NCBI GenBank assembly: GCA_043810595.1
Contig: JBDRNX010000032.1
Coordinates: forward strand, 40,974 to 104,973
DNA length: 64,000 nucleotides
Direction: 5' to 3'
Source of the DNA: JAWABC01 sp043810595
Lineage (GTDB): Archaea; Nanobdellota; Nanobdellia; SCGC-AAA011-G17; VGLX01
The first letter of the stretch is position 1. Each line of letters starts with the position of its first letter. The position numbers were made by a program, and so were the translations under genes. Shown here in pieces: positions 49,613 through 57,370 of this stretch. The notes beneath the pieces were generated by a model. That model had not been told where the DNA came from. It saw only the letters and a program-made list of their open reading frames with translations, and did no database searches.

Positions 49613-49696
49613 TGCGGGAGACAGGATTTGAACCTGTGCAGGCACTAAGCCACACGGCCCTGAACCGTGTTCGTTTGGCCGCTCCGACACTCCCGC
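49613..49696 (-). tRNA. tRNA-Leu (anticodon CAG)
   Basis: Type II tRNA of 84 nt. The acceptor GCGGGAG pairs with CTCCCGC; the anticodon stem CACGG/CCGTG encloses TTCAGGG, giving CAG. The long variable arm and T-arm CAGGTTCAAATCCTG are intact. No intron. Nearly identical to the tRNA-Leu at 50122 outside the anticodon arm. Confidence 0.96.
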
Positions 49697-49804
49697 ATAT
49701 GTAGTATTGAGAAAACTTGGTCTTTAAAACTTTTTGTAAAGTCATGATAAAACTTATTTTGTAGAATAATAATACTTTTAAATTGGTTATTCGCTAAATA
49801 TTTT

Positions 49805-50068
49805 ATGACGTTAACAGATTTAGTTGTTTTGCAGTTTTCATCTAACCCTTGCTACGTTGAAGTTGTTTCTCCAAAAAAAGTTAAGGGTTTAACAGTTTCA
49901 AAAACAAGTTATAGTTTTGGTAATTACAAAAATATTCCAATTGGCAAGGCTATTCATACTGATTCTGTTATTGGGGTTTATAACAGAAATAAAATAAGTC
50001 ATTTGGATAGTATGGTACGCACTGCGACTGAAACTGTACATGTCTATCATTCTCGTTTAGATGATTAA
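49805..50068 (+). CDS. Small AT-rich orphan ORF between two tRNA-Leu genes
   Basis: 87 residues, LVVLQFSSNPCYVEVVSPKK near the start, mostly beta-like with no signal peptide, cysteine pairs or known motif. It has a TTTTAAATTGG promoter-like element about 30 nt upstream. Base composition is more AT-rich than its neighbours. It is the only gene between two near-identical tRNA-Leu copies, so it may have arrived with the duplication. Could also be a chance ORF. Confidence 0.45.
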   Translation: MTLTDLVVLQFSSNPCYVEVVSPKKVKGLTVSKTSYSFGNYKNIPIGKAIHTDSVIGVYNRNKISHLDSMVRTATETVHVYHSRLDD

Positions 50069-50121
50069 TTTCTACGTGATTCGTGCAACTTGTGGTCTTA
50101 TTAAAAGAATATGATAAAAAC

Positions 50122-50205
50122 TGCGGGAGACAGGATTTGAACCTGCGTAGGCACTAAGCCACACGGTCCTAAGCCGTGTCCGTTTGGCCGCTCCGGCACT
50201 CCCGC
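50122..50205 (-). tRNA. tRNA-Leu (anticodon TAG)
   Basis: Type II tRNA of 84 nt with the same acceptor and long variable arm as the copy at 49613. The anticodon stem CACGG/CCGTG encloses CTTAGGA, giving TAG. No intron. Confidence 0.96.
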
Positions 50206-50255
50206 ATCAACTAAGAATTAGGTTTTTGTTGTTTTAAAAAGGTTTTGAAATAGAA

Positions 50256-50420
50256 TTATTTTTTCATCCAGTTGTAATGCCTCATCTTGCTGGATTTTCC
50301 GAAACCGCAGCTTGAGCACTTCTTCTTTCTTATGTGGTACGTGCGCTTTCCGCATCTCCTGCATCTGATGAAGTTCTTTTTGCCAGACTTCAAACCCATC
50401 GAAGCTGTTCCCTTTACCAT
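50256..50420 (-). CDS. rpl37e: Ribosomal protein L37e
   Basis: 54 residues. The zinc ribbon is CRRCGKRTYHIRKKKCSSCG, preceded by MVKGTASMGLKSGKKNFI and followed by FGKSSKMRHYNW. It is a large-subunit protein that binds 23S rRNA. It starts 7 nt after the stop of the Sm-protein gene; the Sm-L37e pair is conserved across archaea. Confidence 0.96.
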   Translation of the reverse strand: MVKGTASMGLKSGKKNFIRCRRCGKRTYHIRKKKCSSCGFGKSSKMRHYNWMKK

Positions 50421-50427
50421 TTTTGCC

Positions 50428-50658
50428 TCAAGCTTGTGATATCAGAACTATCATGTCTCCTCTTACGAAGACATTGCCCAACTTTCTTTTCAGTTGTCCC
50501 TCGACATATTCCTCTGCGTCCATCACTACTACGTTTATGTGTATGTCGAATGCTTTCAACGTTCCAATTATCTGTTTCTGGTTCTTCAGCTCTATTATTA
50601 CTCTCTTGTTCCTTGCAGCGTTTAATGCATCCAACGGTCTTTCTGGTTCCATAATCAT
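50428..50658 (-). CDS. Sm/LSm-like archaeal protein
   Basis: 76 residues. Sm1 motif: RPLDALNAARNKRVIIELKN ... GTLKAFDIHINVVVMDAEE. Sm2 motif: LGNVFVRGDMIVLISQ, with the R-G-D/N loop that binds uridine-rich RNA. Archaeal SmAP proteins form heptameric rings on RNA. A second ATG two codons in is possible. TATA-like TTTAAAAAG about 24 nt upstream. Operon with L37e. Confidence 0.95.
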   Translation of the reverse strand: MIMEPERPLDALNAARNKRVIIELKNQKQIIGTLKAFDIHINVVVMDAEEYVEGQLKRKLGNVFVRGDMIVLISQA

Positions 50659-50753
50659 TTTAGGTAATGCAGTTCTTTTTAAATCTTTCTAAAATCTTCT
50701 CGATGGAGTTTGAACCAAAAGTTATTTAAAGCCCTCATTTTTAGTTTGTATTT

Positions 50754-51134
50754 ATGGTTATCACTCAGCACAGAGCTAGGAGAAAAAGGTCTGGCGGTAG
50801 GTATAAGGCCTGGAGGAAGAAAAGGTTGAGAGAGTCAGGCAACATTCCGGCTTATACGAAACTCGCTAAGAAAGTTGTTAAGTCTCACAGGACCGTTGGT
50901 AATAAGAGGAAGATTTTCCTTCTTTCTGCCGAGACTGCCAACGTTTATGATCCTAAGACTAAGAAGTATGAGCAGTTGAAGATCGGGACTATCGTTGAGA
51001 ATCCTGCCAACAGGCATTTCATAAGGAGAAGCATAATCACTAAGGGTACTATAATAAAGACAGAAAAAGGAAATGCTCGTGTTATGAACAGGCCGGGTCA
51101 GGAAGGCGTTATCAACGCTGTTCTTGTTTCTTAG
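50754..51134 (+). CDS. rps8e: Ribosomal protein S8e
   Basis: 126 residues. Family lines include RRKRSGGRYKAWRKKRLRE, RTVGNKRKIFLLSAETANVYD, TIVENPANRHFIRRSIITKG and the closing RPGQEGVINAVLVS. A small-subunit protein specific to archaea and eukaryotes. Divergent from the Sm-L37e operon; TATA-like TATTTAAAGC about 25 nt before the ATG. Confidence 0.96.
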   Translation: MVITQHRARRKRSGGRYKAWRKKRLRESGNIPAYTKLAKKVVKSHRTVGNKRKIFLLSAETANVYDPKTKKYEQLKIGTIVENPANRHFIRRSIITKGTIIKTEKGNARVMNRPGQEGVINAVLVS

Positions 51135-51193
51135 TTTCTAGTTGTTTTGAAGTTTTGGATAATTTTAAATAACATAAGATTTTATGCTATCAT

Positions 51194-51490
51194 ATGAAAG
51201 CTTGGTTTTTATTGCTCTGTTTTTTGGCTTTGTTTTTTGTAGGCTGTAGTCTGGATCAGCATCCTCAGCAGAGTAACTATGTTTTTGACAAGTCGAAGTT
51301 CTGTCCTGATTATGGTAACTGTCAGGATACCGGTGAGGATTCTAGGTTGTGTGAAAGTTCGGAAGATTGTACTGCCACTTGCGCTTATGGCTGTGTAAGT
51401 AAGAATTGGATGATAGGAAGGGGCGACTGCGAAGCGTTAGTGGGTTATACCTGTGAATGTGTTGATGGATTCTGTCAGGTTAAGAAATAG
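51194..51490 (+). CDS. Small Cys-rich putative lipoprotein
   Basis: 98 residues. The signal peptide ends in a lipobox LFFVGC. The mature part has about ten cysteines in close pairs (CPDYGNCQDTG, CESSEDCTATCAYGC, YTCECVDGFCQVK), resembling small disulfide knots such as EGF-like or CxC-rich modules. Related in style to the lipoprotein at 35462. Surface location inferred; function unknown. Ends next to the convergent antiporter gene. Confidence 0.7.
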   Translation: MKAWFLLLCFLALFFVGCSLDQHPQQSNYVFDKSKFCPDYGNCQDTGEDSRLCESSEDCTATCAYGCVSKNWMIGRGDCEALVGYTCECVDGFCQVKK

Positions 51491-51491
51491 T

Positions 51492-53207
51492 TTATCTGTG
51501 GTGTTCGTTCTTTGGGTGCTCGTGACCCATCTGTTTTCTTTTCTTGATGTATTCTCTGTGTTTTTTTCCTTCGTCTACAAATCTGTCAAAGCTGAATCCG
51601 TATTCGTCTATCATGCTTGATGCGTATTGCCCTCCGAGGAAGTGTGGCATCAAGACGTAGGTTGCACCTTTTTTGTACAGCATGCTTGCCTCATCAAGTT
51701 GGTGTGAAATAACCATTATTATTGCTCTTTTGTTTGTATGTCTTATTTCGCCTATAAGCAGCATGTTGGTTTCGAAGTTCGGTATGGTTGAGACCGCTAT
51801 TTTTATGTTCTTTAGGTTTAGTCCGTTGAGGAATTCGGAGTCGTCAACGTCTCCGTATTCACAGCGTAGACCTTTTTTTGACAGGTCTTCTATGGTTCTT
51901 GGGTTGTAGTCTACCACCAGAACTTTTTTGCCCATCTTTTTGAAAACCTCTAAGAAGTCATACCCTATCCTGTTGTATCCGAATAATATAGCATCATATA
52001 TTTCAGGTTTGTAATGTTTGTCTTTTTTTGCACCCTTCTTTTCGAATATGGAGAGGTATTTAGAGAGGTGCGGGTAGATCTTGTCTGAGTAAAGTATGAG
52101 GTATGTTGAGCCTGCTATCGTTATTAAGCCGACGATGGTTACGAGTGCTAGTATTTCACTTGAGAGGTGTCCGACTCTTATGCCCAGCAGGATTAGGATT
52201 AGGGAGAACTCGCTTATCTGTGCTACTGTGAGGCCTGCTAGGAAGCCGTTTCTTTTGCTGTATCCCATCAAGCCCATGAGTATCATGACTATCAGCGGGT
52301 TTCCTATTAGTATAAACAACGAGAAGATTATTGCTGGTATAAAGTATCTGCTTATGTCCGCTATTACCATTTGTGATCCTAGGAAGATGAAGAATAAGAT
52401 GATGAAGAAATCTCTAAGGGGTTTCATCTTTGAGCTGATTTCGTAGTTGTACGGTGATAATGAGAGAGTTACTCCTGCGATTAGCGCACCTATTTCTATC
52501 GAGAAGTTTAAGTAGTTGAAGAGGGCGGCCAAACCAAGGCCCCACCCGATAGAGAAGAGGAATAAAAACTCTTGTGAGGACGCAAAGAACCTGCACAGTT
52601 TTGGTAGTACATAAATGCTTATTAAAATAAGCAGTCCTACGAGGATAACTCCTTTTATTAGGGTGATTAAAGCTACACTCACTATGTTGAGACCGTTTGA
52701 AAATGAGGATATGATCACTAAGATGAGTACTGCTATTATGTCCTGTACCAGCAAGAATCCTATGGATATTTTTCCGTAGAGCGTTTCAAGGTCTTTCTTG
52801 TCTGAGAGCAGCTTCATAATTATTATTGTGCTGCTGAATGTTAGTGCAATGGAGATGTATAAAGAGGCAGTGACGGAAAAACCTAGCATCCTGCTTATGA
52901 AAAAACCTATTATTGAGGTGAAAACTACCTGCCCCACCCCTGTAATTAGTGAAACCTTACCAACTTCTTTTATTACCTTCGGGCTTAGGTTCAGACCAAC
53001 AATAAAGAGAAGGAGCGCCACCCCTATAGTGGAGAACGTGGCGATGGTATCAACAGACTGTACTATGTTTAGGAGGTATGGACCTACGAGTAAACCAGTT
53101 AGTATGTAACCTATTATTAGGGGTTGCTTAAGTAATCTTACTACGGCTACTATCACCGCAGTTATTGCGATTATGACTGCCAACTCTACAAATACTTCTA
53201 TAGCCAC
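51492..53207 (-). CDS. Kef-type cation:proton antiporter with RCK domain
   Basis: 571 residues. Twelve or so hydrophobic helices (residues 1-385) form a CPA2-family antiporter. Conserved polar stretches include GYILTGLLVGPYLL, ALTFSSTIIIMKLLSDK and VAQISEFSLILILLG. A TrkA-N/RCK NAD-binding domain follows from about 400: ILFGYNRIGYDFLEV and VLVVDYNPRTIEDLSKKG. These proteins exchange K+ or Na+ for protons, controlled by nucleotide binding. The His-rich C-terminus (GHEHPKNEHHR) may bind metal. An AGGTG lies just before the ATG. Confidence 0.92.
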   Translation of the reverse strand: MAIEVFVELAVIIAITAVIVAVVRLLKQPLIIGYILTGLLVGPYLLNIVQSVDTIATFSTIGVALLLFIVGLNLSPKVIKEVGKVSLITGVGQVVFTSIIGFFISRMLGFSVTASLYISIALTFSSTIIIMKLLSDKKDLETLYGKISIGFLLVQDIIAVLILVIISSFSNGLNIVSVALITLIKGVILVGLLILISIYVLPKLCRFFASSQEFLFLFSIGWGLGLAALFNYLNFSIEIGALIAGVTLSLSPYNYEISSKMKPLRDFFIILFFIFLGSQMVIADISRYFIPAIIFSLFILIGNPLIVMILMGLMGYSKRNGFLAGLTVAQISEFSLILILLGIRVGHLSSEILALVTIVGLITIAGSTYLILYSDKIYPHLSKYLSIFEKKGAKKDKHYKPEIYDAILFGYNRIGYDFLEVFKKMGKKVLVVDYNPRTIEDLSKKGLRCEYGDVDDSEFLNGLNLKNIKIAVSTIPNFETNMLLIGEIRHTNKRAIIMVISHQLDEASMLYKKGATYVLMPHFLGGQYASSMIDEYGFSFDRFVDEGKKHREYIKKRKQMGHEHPKNEHHR

Positions 53208-53307
53208 TTGTCCACCTCTTTTCTTTTTTATAAAGTTAGACTCTATCTTTATAAATTTATTCTCGATTACAATAAATCTTTAATATATCAACTTTTTAGC
53301 ATTTTTT

Positions 53308-53853
53308 ATGTTATCTCAAATAGAAGCAAGGTCTGGTGATGTTGGGGTTAGTTTTGCGGTTCCTGATCTTGAGGAAATTCTTAGGAAGGCTCCTAAGGAA
53401 GTGGTTTATGAGCCTAACAATAATGGCTTTAAGCTTGTTAACGAGGTTGTAAGGATTGGCTATACAGATATTTTTTTCGGTGGCAGTGATGGTGTGGAGT
53501 TGGATTTCCTAAAAACCTACCCTGAGATAAGGCTTGATGCCCATCACGTCGGTGGTTACCCTTGTGTTGACATGGAAAGGTTGCCCTCTAGTTTGGTTTG
53601 TGAGATGATTAGAGCCCAAACGTCGGATAAGGATAGGGTGGAGGTGTACAGCCGTCCCAGCCATTGGGCTTCTGACCTGTTGATAGGTTCTCCTGAATGG
53701 TTTGACAGGGCTTCTGGCATTATGAGGCAGGCTGCTGTTAAATATGATCTTAAGCATTGGTACCATGTTTATAGGGGTAAGGAAGGTATGGTTGAGTCTC
53801 CAATCCCGAGGCCAAGCCTTTCATCCCGCATTAGGCGTTTGCTGCCTTCTTAG
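53308..53853 (+). CDS. Hypothetical soluble protein
   Basis: 181 residues with no signal peptide or membrane helix. Alpha/beta pattern: LVNEVVRIGYTDIFFGGSDGVELDF, read as adjacent strand and loop, then YPEIRLDAHHVGGYPCVDMERL and WASDLLIGSPEWFDRASGIMRQ. HH and several acidic residues could make a metal site, but no family is recognised. Stand-alone gene with an AT-rich promoter, before the TFB regulatory region. Confidence 0.7.
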   Translation: MLSQIEARSGDVGVSFAVPDLEEILRKAPKEVVYEPNNNGFKLVNEVVRIGYTDIFFGGSDGVELDFLKTYPEIRLDAHHVGGYPCVDMERLPSSLVCEMIRAQTSDKDRVEVYSRPSHWASDLLIGSPEWFDRASGIMRQAAVKYDLKHWYHVYRGKEGMVESPIPRPSLSSRIRRLLPS

Positions 53854-53902
53854 GCTTTTTACCTCGTTCTTTACGTTTGGCAAATTAGGGTAAAACGAAA
53901 GC

Positions 53903-53910
53903 TTTATATA
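53903..53910 (+). promoter_or_regulatory. Upstream TATA-like element of tfb
   Basis: TTTATATA lies about 100 nt before the tfb ATG. Transcription from here would place the inverted repeat at 53933-53973 inside the mRNA leader. Confidence 0.4.
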
Positions 53911-53932
53911 GTGGAGAGGGGGTATAATTTTA

Positions 53933-53973
53933 AAAAGTTTATTATTACCCTTTCAAAGTAATAAGAAACTTTT
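53933..53973. promoter_or_regulatory. Long imperfect inverted repeat at the tfb promoter
   Basis: AAAAGTTTATTATTAC (53933-53948) and GTAATAAGAAACTTTT (53958-53973) pair at 15 of 16 positions around a 9-nt centre. The right arm runs into the TATA box at 53971-53979. As DNA it could be an operator for a dimeric regulator, possibly TFB-linked autoregulation. As RNA, if transcription starts upstream, it would form a stable hairpin. Either reading needs testing. Confidence 0.6.
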
Positions 53974-53979
53974 ATAAAA
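53971..53979 (+). promoter_or_regulatory. TATA box of tfb
   Basis: TTTATAAAA lies about 34 nt before the ATG at 54009. A Shine-Dalgarno-like AAAGGAG follows at 53993-53999. Confidence 0.5.
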
Positions 53980-54008
53980 GCCTCTTTCGCGCAAAGGAGT
54001 CCTGAAAA

Positions 54009-54923
54009 ATGCCAACGTATATCAAAAAATGCCCCGAATGTGGGGGAATAAACTTAATTCTTAACAAGGATAAGGGAGAAGTAATCTGTAAAGATTGTGG
54101 TCTAGTTATTGAGGAGAAGATGATTGATTTCGGCCAGGAGTGGCGTGAGTTTGACCACGACCAGGCTGATAAGCGTCGTAGAACAGGTGCTCCGATGACT
54201 TATACCAAGTATGACAAGGGATTGGGTACTGACATAGGTCAGAAAGGCGATGTTTACAAGCTTTCTGGCAAGGAGCGTAATAAGTTTTTCAGGTTGAGGA
54301 AGTGGCAGTACCGGATTTCAACTGCCATAGAGAGGAACTTGAAGCTTGCGCTTGCTGAATTGAAAAGAGTTTCTTCATATTTGAAGCTTCCCAAGTCTGT
54401 CGAGGAGGAATCAGCTAGGATTTACACAATGGCTGTTCAGCGTGGCCTTGTAAGGGGTCGTTCGATGGAGTCAGTGGTTGCGGGTGCTGTTTATGCTGCC
54501 TGCAGGCGTCATGAAGTGCCTAGAACGCTTGACGAGCTTTCAGAAGCTTCTGGCATTGACAAGAAGGAGATAGGAAGGACTTACAGGTTTGTTACTAGAG
54601 AGCTTGGTATCAGGATTTTGCCGAGCAACCCTGTGGATTACCTGCCAAGGTTCGCTTCAGCTTTGAAACTTTCTGCTGAGACTCAAAGTAAGGCTGTTGA
54701 GATTCTCGAGCAGGCTCAGAGGTCTGAGCTTACCTCAGGAAGGGGTCCGACTGGTATTGCTGCAGCTTCACTTTACGTTGCTGCCTTGATCAACAACGAG
54801 AAGAGAACGCAAAGGGAAGTTGCTGACATAGCAGGGGTTACAGAGGTTACGATTAGGAACAGGTACAAGGAGTTGCTTAAGAAGCTTAAGCTTAAGGATA
54901 AGATCAAGGTCAAGAAAGAATAA
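54009..54923 (+). CDS. tfb: Transcription initiation factor TFB
   Basis: 304 residues, full length. The N-terminal zinc ribbon has C8, C11, C27 and C30 (CPECGGINL ... CKDCGLV). The B-finger/reader follows with WREFDHDQADKRRRTGAP. Two cyclin folds follow (about 110-200 and 205-300: AAGAVYAACRRHEVPRTLDEL is cut here to its core AVYAACRRHEVPRTL; GRGPTGIAAASLYVAALI). TFB bridges TBP, BRE and RNA polymerase. Its presence with archaeal-style promoters shows standard archaeal initiation operates alongside the sigma-like protein at 18562. Confidence 0.97.
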   Translation: MPTYIKKCPECGGINLILNKDKGEVICKDCGLVIEEKMIDFGQEWREFDHDQADKRRRTGAPMTYTKYDKGLGTDIGQKGDVYKLSGKERNKFFRLRKWQYRISTAIERNLKLALAELKRVSSYLKLPKSVEEESARIYTMAVQRGLVRGRSMESVVAGAVYAACRRHEVPRTLDELSEASGIDKKEIGRTYRFVTRELGIRILPSNPVDYLPRFASALKLSAETQSKAVEILEQAQRSELTSGRGPTGIAAASLYVAALINNEKRTQREVADIAGVTEVTIRNRYKELLKKLKLKDKIKVKKE

Positions 54924-54947
54924 AAGGGGTTCTTTGAAGGTGTTTGA

Positions 54948-55250
54948 ATGGCGAAAGATAACGATAAGAATGTGGAACCCTCTAAGGATGTATTACTTGC
55001 ATACATAAAGGGTGAGGATTGTCATTTCTTCCTGGAGTTTGTTGAGGGTATAGGTGTGCTGAGGGTTGAGAACGAGAGAGGTGACACGATTGGAAGGCTT
55101 GTTCTCGGTAACAAGAGGTCCATAGATTTGCTGGAGCAGCGCCTGGTTTTTCTTAAGAAGCTTATCTTCAAATCCAGTCATGTTTCTTCTGATGATGTTG
55201 TAGAGGATTTGCTTTCTGAGCAGGATTTTGTTGGGAGGTTGATTGAATGA
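54948..55250 (+). CDS. Hypothetical protein downstream of tfb
   Basis: 100 residues. Beta-then-helix pattern: DCHFFLEFVEGIGVLRVENE, GDTIGRLVLGNKRSIDLLEQRL, then charged helices ending EQDFVGRLIE. No known motif. GGTGTTTG precedes the ATG, 24 nt after tfb, so it may be in the tfb transcript. It overlaps the next gene by 4 nt (ATGA), making a coupled pair of orphans. Confidence 0.7.
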   Translation: MAKDNDKNVEPSKDVLLAYIKGEDCHFFLEFVEGIGVLRVENERGDTIGRLVLGNKRSIDLLEQRLVFLKKLIFKSSHVSSDDVVEDLLSEQDFVGRLIE

Positions 55251-55579
55251 GTCTTGCGGAAAACGTTCAGGTTTGGTTCAAGAAGAATGCAGCTTCACTT
55301 GCCTTGAAGATTCAGGGTTATGAAGTTAAGAGGTCCAATTGTACTGTTCATGTTTTTGATAGGAATTTTGAGGTTTGTCGTGTTCAGAGGAAAGAGTATG
55401 TCATTGTTAATGATATGCCTTTGGACGATAAGTTTTCTTTGGGTGCTTACCTGTTTTCAGAGGACAATTATCCCAAGATGGAGCGTGTTTTCAAAGTTTT
55501 GAGGATTCCGGTGAACCGTCCGGACTATTTCACGGACTCCGAGGGTAACCTTCGCATAATTTCTAACGTCTCTCATTAG
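55247..55579 (+). CDS. Hypothetical protein, partner of 54948
   Basis: 110 residues, soluble and mixed alpha/beta: VQVWFKKNAASLALKIQGYE, CTVHVFDRNFEVCRVQRKEY, FSLGAYLFSEDNYPKMERVF. It ends with a short hydrophobic/polar tail. Family not recognised. ATGA coupling with the preceding gene suggests the two products interact. Whether they relate to TFB is unknown. Confidence 0.7.
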   Translation: MSLAENVQVWFKKNAASLALKIQGYEVKRSNCTVHVFDRNFEVCRVQRKEYVIVNDMPLDDKFSLGAYLFSEDNYPKMERVFKVLRIPVNRPDYFTDSEGNLRIISNVSH

Positions 55580-55616
55580 AAAGGTTTTTAACCCCTTTTT
55601 TCCATCGGTATTTTTG

Positions 55617-56465
55617 ATGTATAGAGAGGTTTTTTGGAAATCTATTAGGAATCTAAGGCTATCGTTGTTCATTCCAGACCTATATCTCCTTCTGGTAGAG
55701 ATGGTACTCGCTTTTCTCTTTTTCAAGTTTACCGGCTTAGCTGCCCTACTCACCGATCCCGTTTTCGTTGCTGCCAGCATAGAGGACAAGATCCCCCTGT
55801 TAAGGCTTTTCATTTCCGAGAATACGCTTGGTTTGCTTATTTACTTCCTGATTTTCGTGCTAACATCTTTCATATTGGGTGCTAGTCTGAATTCTATGCG
55901 TTATGGCATGATAAGGGATGTTGTTTTTGGCGATAGGTATTCCTTCAAGCAGGTTATGAATTATGGAGTTAGGTTCTGGCCCATAGTCGTTGTTAGGTTG
56001 ATAATTTTTGTTTTTGGTATAGTCACATTTCTTTTTGTTCTTGGTTGTTATTCTATCCTCGAAACTTATTACCCTATCCCTGTAACCTTGTTTATCGTTA
56101 CCTTTCTTGTTGTGGCGGCAATTCTATTCCTCAAGTTTTTGTTTCTTTTTACGTACGCGATAATGTTTCTTGACCATAAGGGTGCTTTGGCTTCTGTTAT
56201 CAATTCTTTTGCTTACTTCTTGCGTAACAAGTGGTATGTCTTTAAGGTCTTCCTGCTGATTCTTGTTTTAAGCGCTGTTTTGCTCCCTTTCGAGTTGATA
56301 TTTAACTATTATCAGAATGCTTTGGGTTTGTTGAGTTTTTACACGATACTTTTCTTTGTGGTCAGGGGTGCTGCGTCTGCTTTTTACAACGTATGGTCAG
56401 AAGTCCTTATATTCTATTCTTATGCTGCTAGACTGTTATTTCCATCAGGTCCTTCGCAGCTGTAG
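55617..56465 (+). CDS. Polytopic membrane protein
   Basis: 282 residues with about six long hydrophobic helices (near 22-42, 75-105, 120-150, 158-195, 210-235, 240-265). Start ATG 55617 is preferred over an adjacent TTG. The loop SLNSMRYGMIRDVVFGDRYSFKQ, shown as its core NSMRYGMIRDVVFGD, and the stretch HKGALASVINSFAYFLRN recall archaeal DUF4013/DUF7847-like membrane proteins. That assignment is tentative. Its end overlaps the convergent RNase Z gene by 38 nt. Confidence 0.72.
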   Translation: MYREVFWKSIRNLRLSLFIPDLYLLLVEMVLAFLFFKFTGLAALLTDPVFVAASIEDKIPLLRLFISENTLGLLIYFLIFVLTSFILGASLNSMRYGMIRDVVFGDRYSFKQVMNYGVRFWPIVVVRLIIFVFGIVTFLFVLGCYSILETYYPIPVTLFIVTFLVVAAILFLKFLFLFTYAIMFLDHKGALASVINSFAYFLRNKWYVFKVFLLILVLSAVLLPFELIFNYYQNALGLLSFYTILFFVVRGAASAFYNVWSEVLIFYSYAARLLFPSGPSQL

Positions 56466-57318
56466 TTTCTTTGAATACTTCTTTCGCTTCTTTTTCCAGC
56501 TTCTTCGAGTCTTTGTATCTCTGGCTGAAGTGCGTTATCACTAACCTTTTTGCTTCTGCTTCTTTTGCCAGCTCTGCCGCTTGCTTGGTTGTGAGGTGCT
56601 TGTACTCTTCTGTTTTCTCTCTGAGTTCGTCGAGGAGCGTTGCTTCGCACACCAGCAGGTCTGAGTTTCTTGCTAGCTCAACTGCATCTTTCGTGTATGC
56701 TGTGTCGAGTATGAATGTTACCTTTTTTCCCTTTCTTACTGTTGTGGCGTCCTCAACCCTTATCCTCTGACCTTTCCATGTTATGCTTTTTCCTTCCTGG
56801 AGCTCTCTGAGTATGGGGTGCCTTGTCAGTCCGAATTTTTTTGTGTAGTTTACGTTCACGTTTCTCTTTTCTCCTTCTATGAAGCTATAACCAAAACACG
56901 GGGAGGAGTGTTTGAGCATTTTTGCTTCTAGCGAGAAGTCTTTGTTTTTGAAGAACACTCCCTCGTTTATCTCGTTGATTCTCATCTTTATCCTGAATTC
57001 GTTGATGAATCCTTTGAACATGTTTGTTATGAATTCCCTGCTCCCTCTAGGCCCATAGATGTCTAATACCTTGCTGTATTCGTTGGCTCCTAGTGTTTGT
57101 ATCAGTCCCGGAAGCCCTAAGACATGGTCTCCGTGCCAGTGTGTTATCAAAATTTTTGTTATTTTTGTGGGTGATATCTTTGCCACTCTTAGCTGTCTCT
57201 GTGTTCCCTCGCCGCAGTCTATCAGTATATTCTCGTTCTGGTAGTTAAGTAAGATTGCCGTGTGGTTCCTAGTTGGTGTGGGTACCATCGAACCGGTTCC
57301 AAGGAATGTTATTTTCAT
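56428..57318 (-). CDS. rnz: Ribonuclease Z
   Basis: 296 residues. The metallo-beta-lactamase signature LITHWHGDHVLGLPGL gives H60, H62, D64 and H65. GTGSMVPTPTRNHT near the start and IDCGEGTQRQL are RNase Z hallmarks. The later metal ligands appear in MLKHSSPCFGY, VTFILDTAYT and LVITHFSQRY. RNase Z removes 3' trailers from pre-tRNAs before CCA addition; no tRNA gene here encodes CCA. The exosite arm region (FINEFRIKMRINEINEG) is present. Confidence 0.95.
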   Translation of the reverse strand: MKITFLGTGSMVPTPTRNHTAILLNYQNENILIDCGEGTQRQLRVAKISPTKITKILITHWHGDHVLGLPGLIQTLGANEYSKVLDIYGPRGSREFITNMFKGFINEFRIKMRINEINEGVFFKNKDFSLEAKMLKHSSPCFGYSFIEGEKRNVNVNYTKKFGLTRHPILRELQEGKSITWKGQRIRVEDATTVRKGKKVTFILDTAYTKDAVELARNSDLLVCEATLLDELREKTEEYKHLTTKQAAELAKEAEAKRLVITHFSQRYKDSKKLEKEAKEVFKETTAAKDLMEITV

Positions 57319-57370
57319 GAAAATTAGTCAAGGGAAAAGCTTTTTAAATAATTTGCTATTCTATCTTGTC

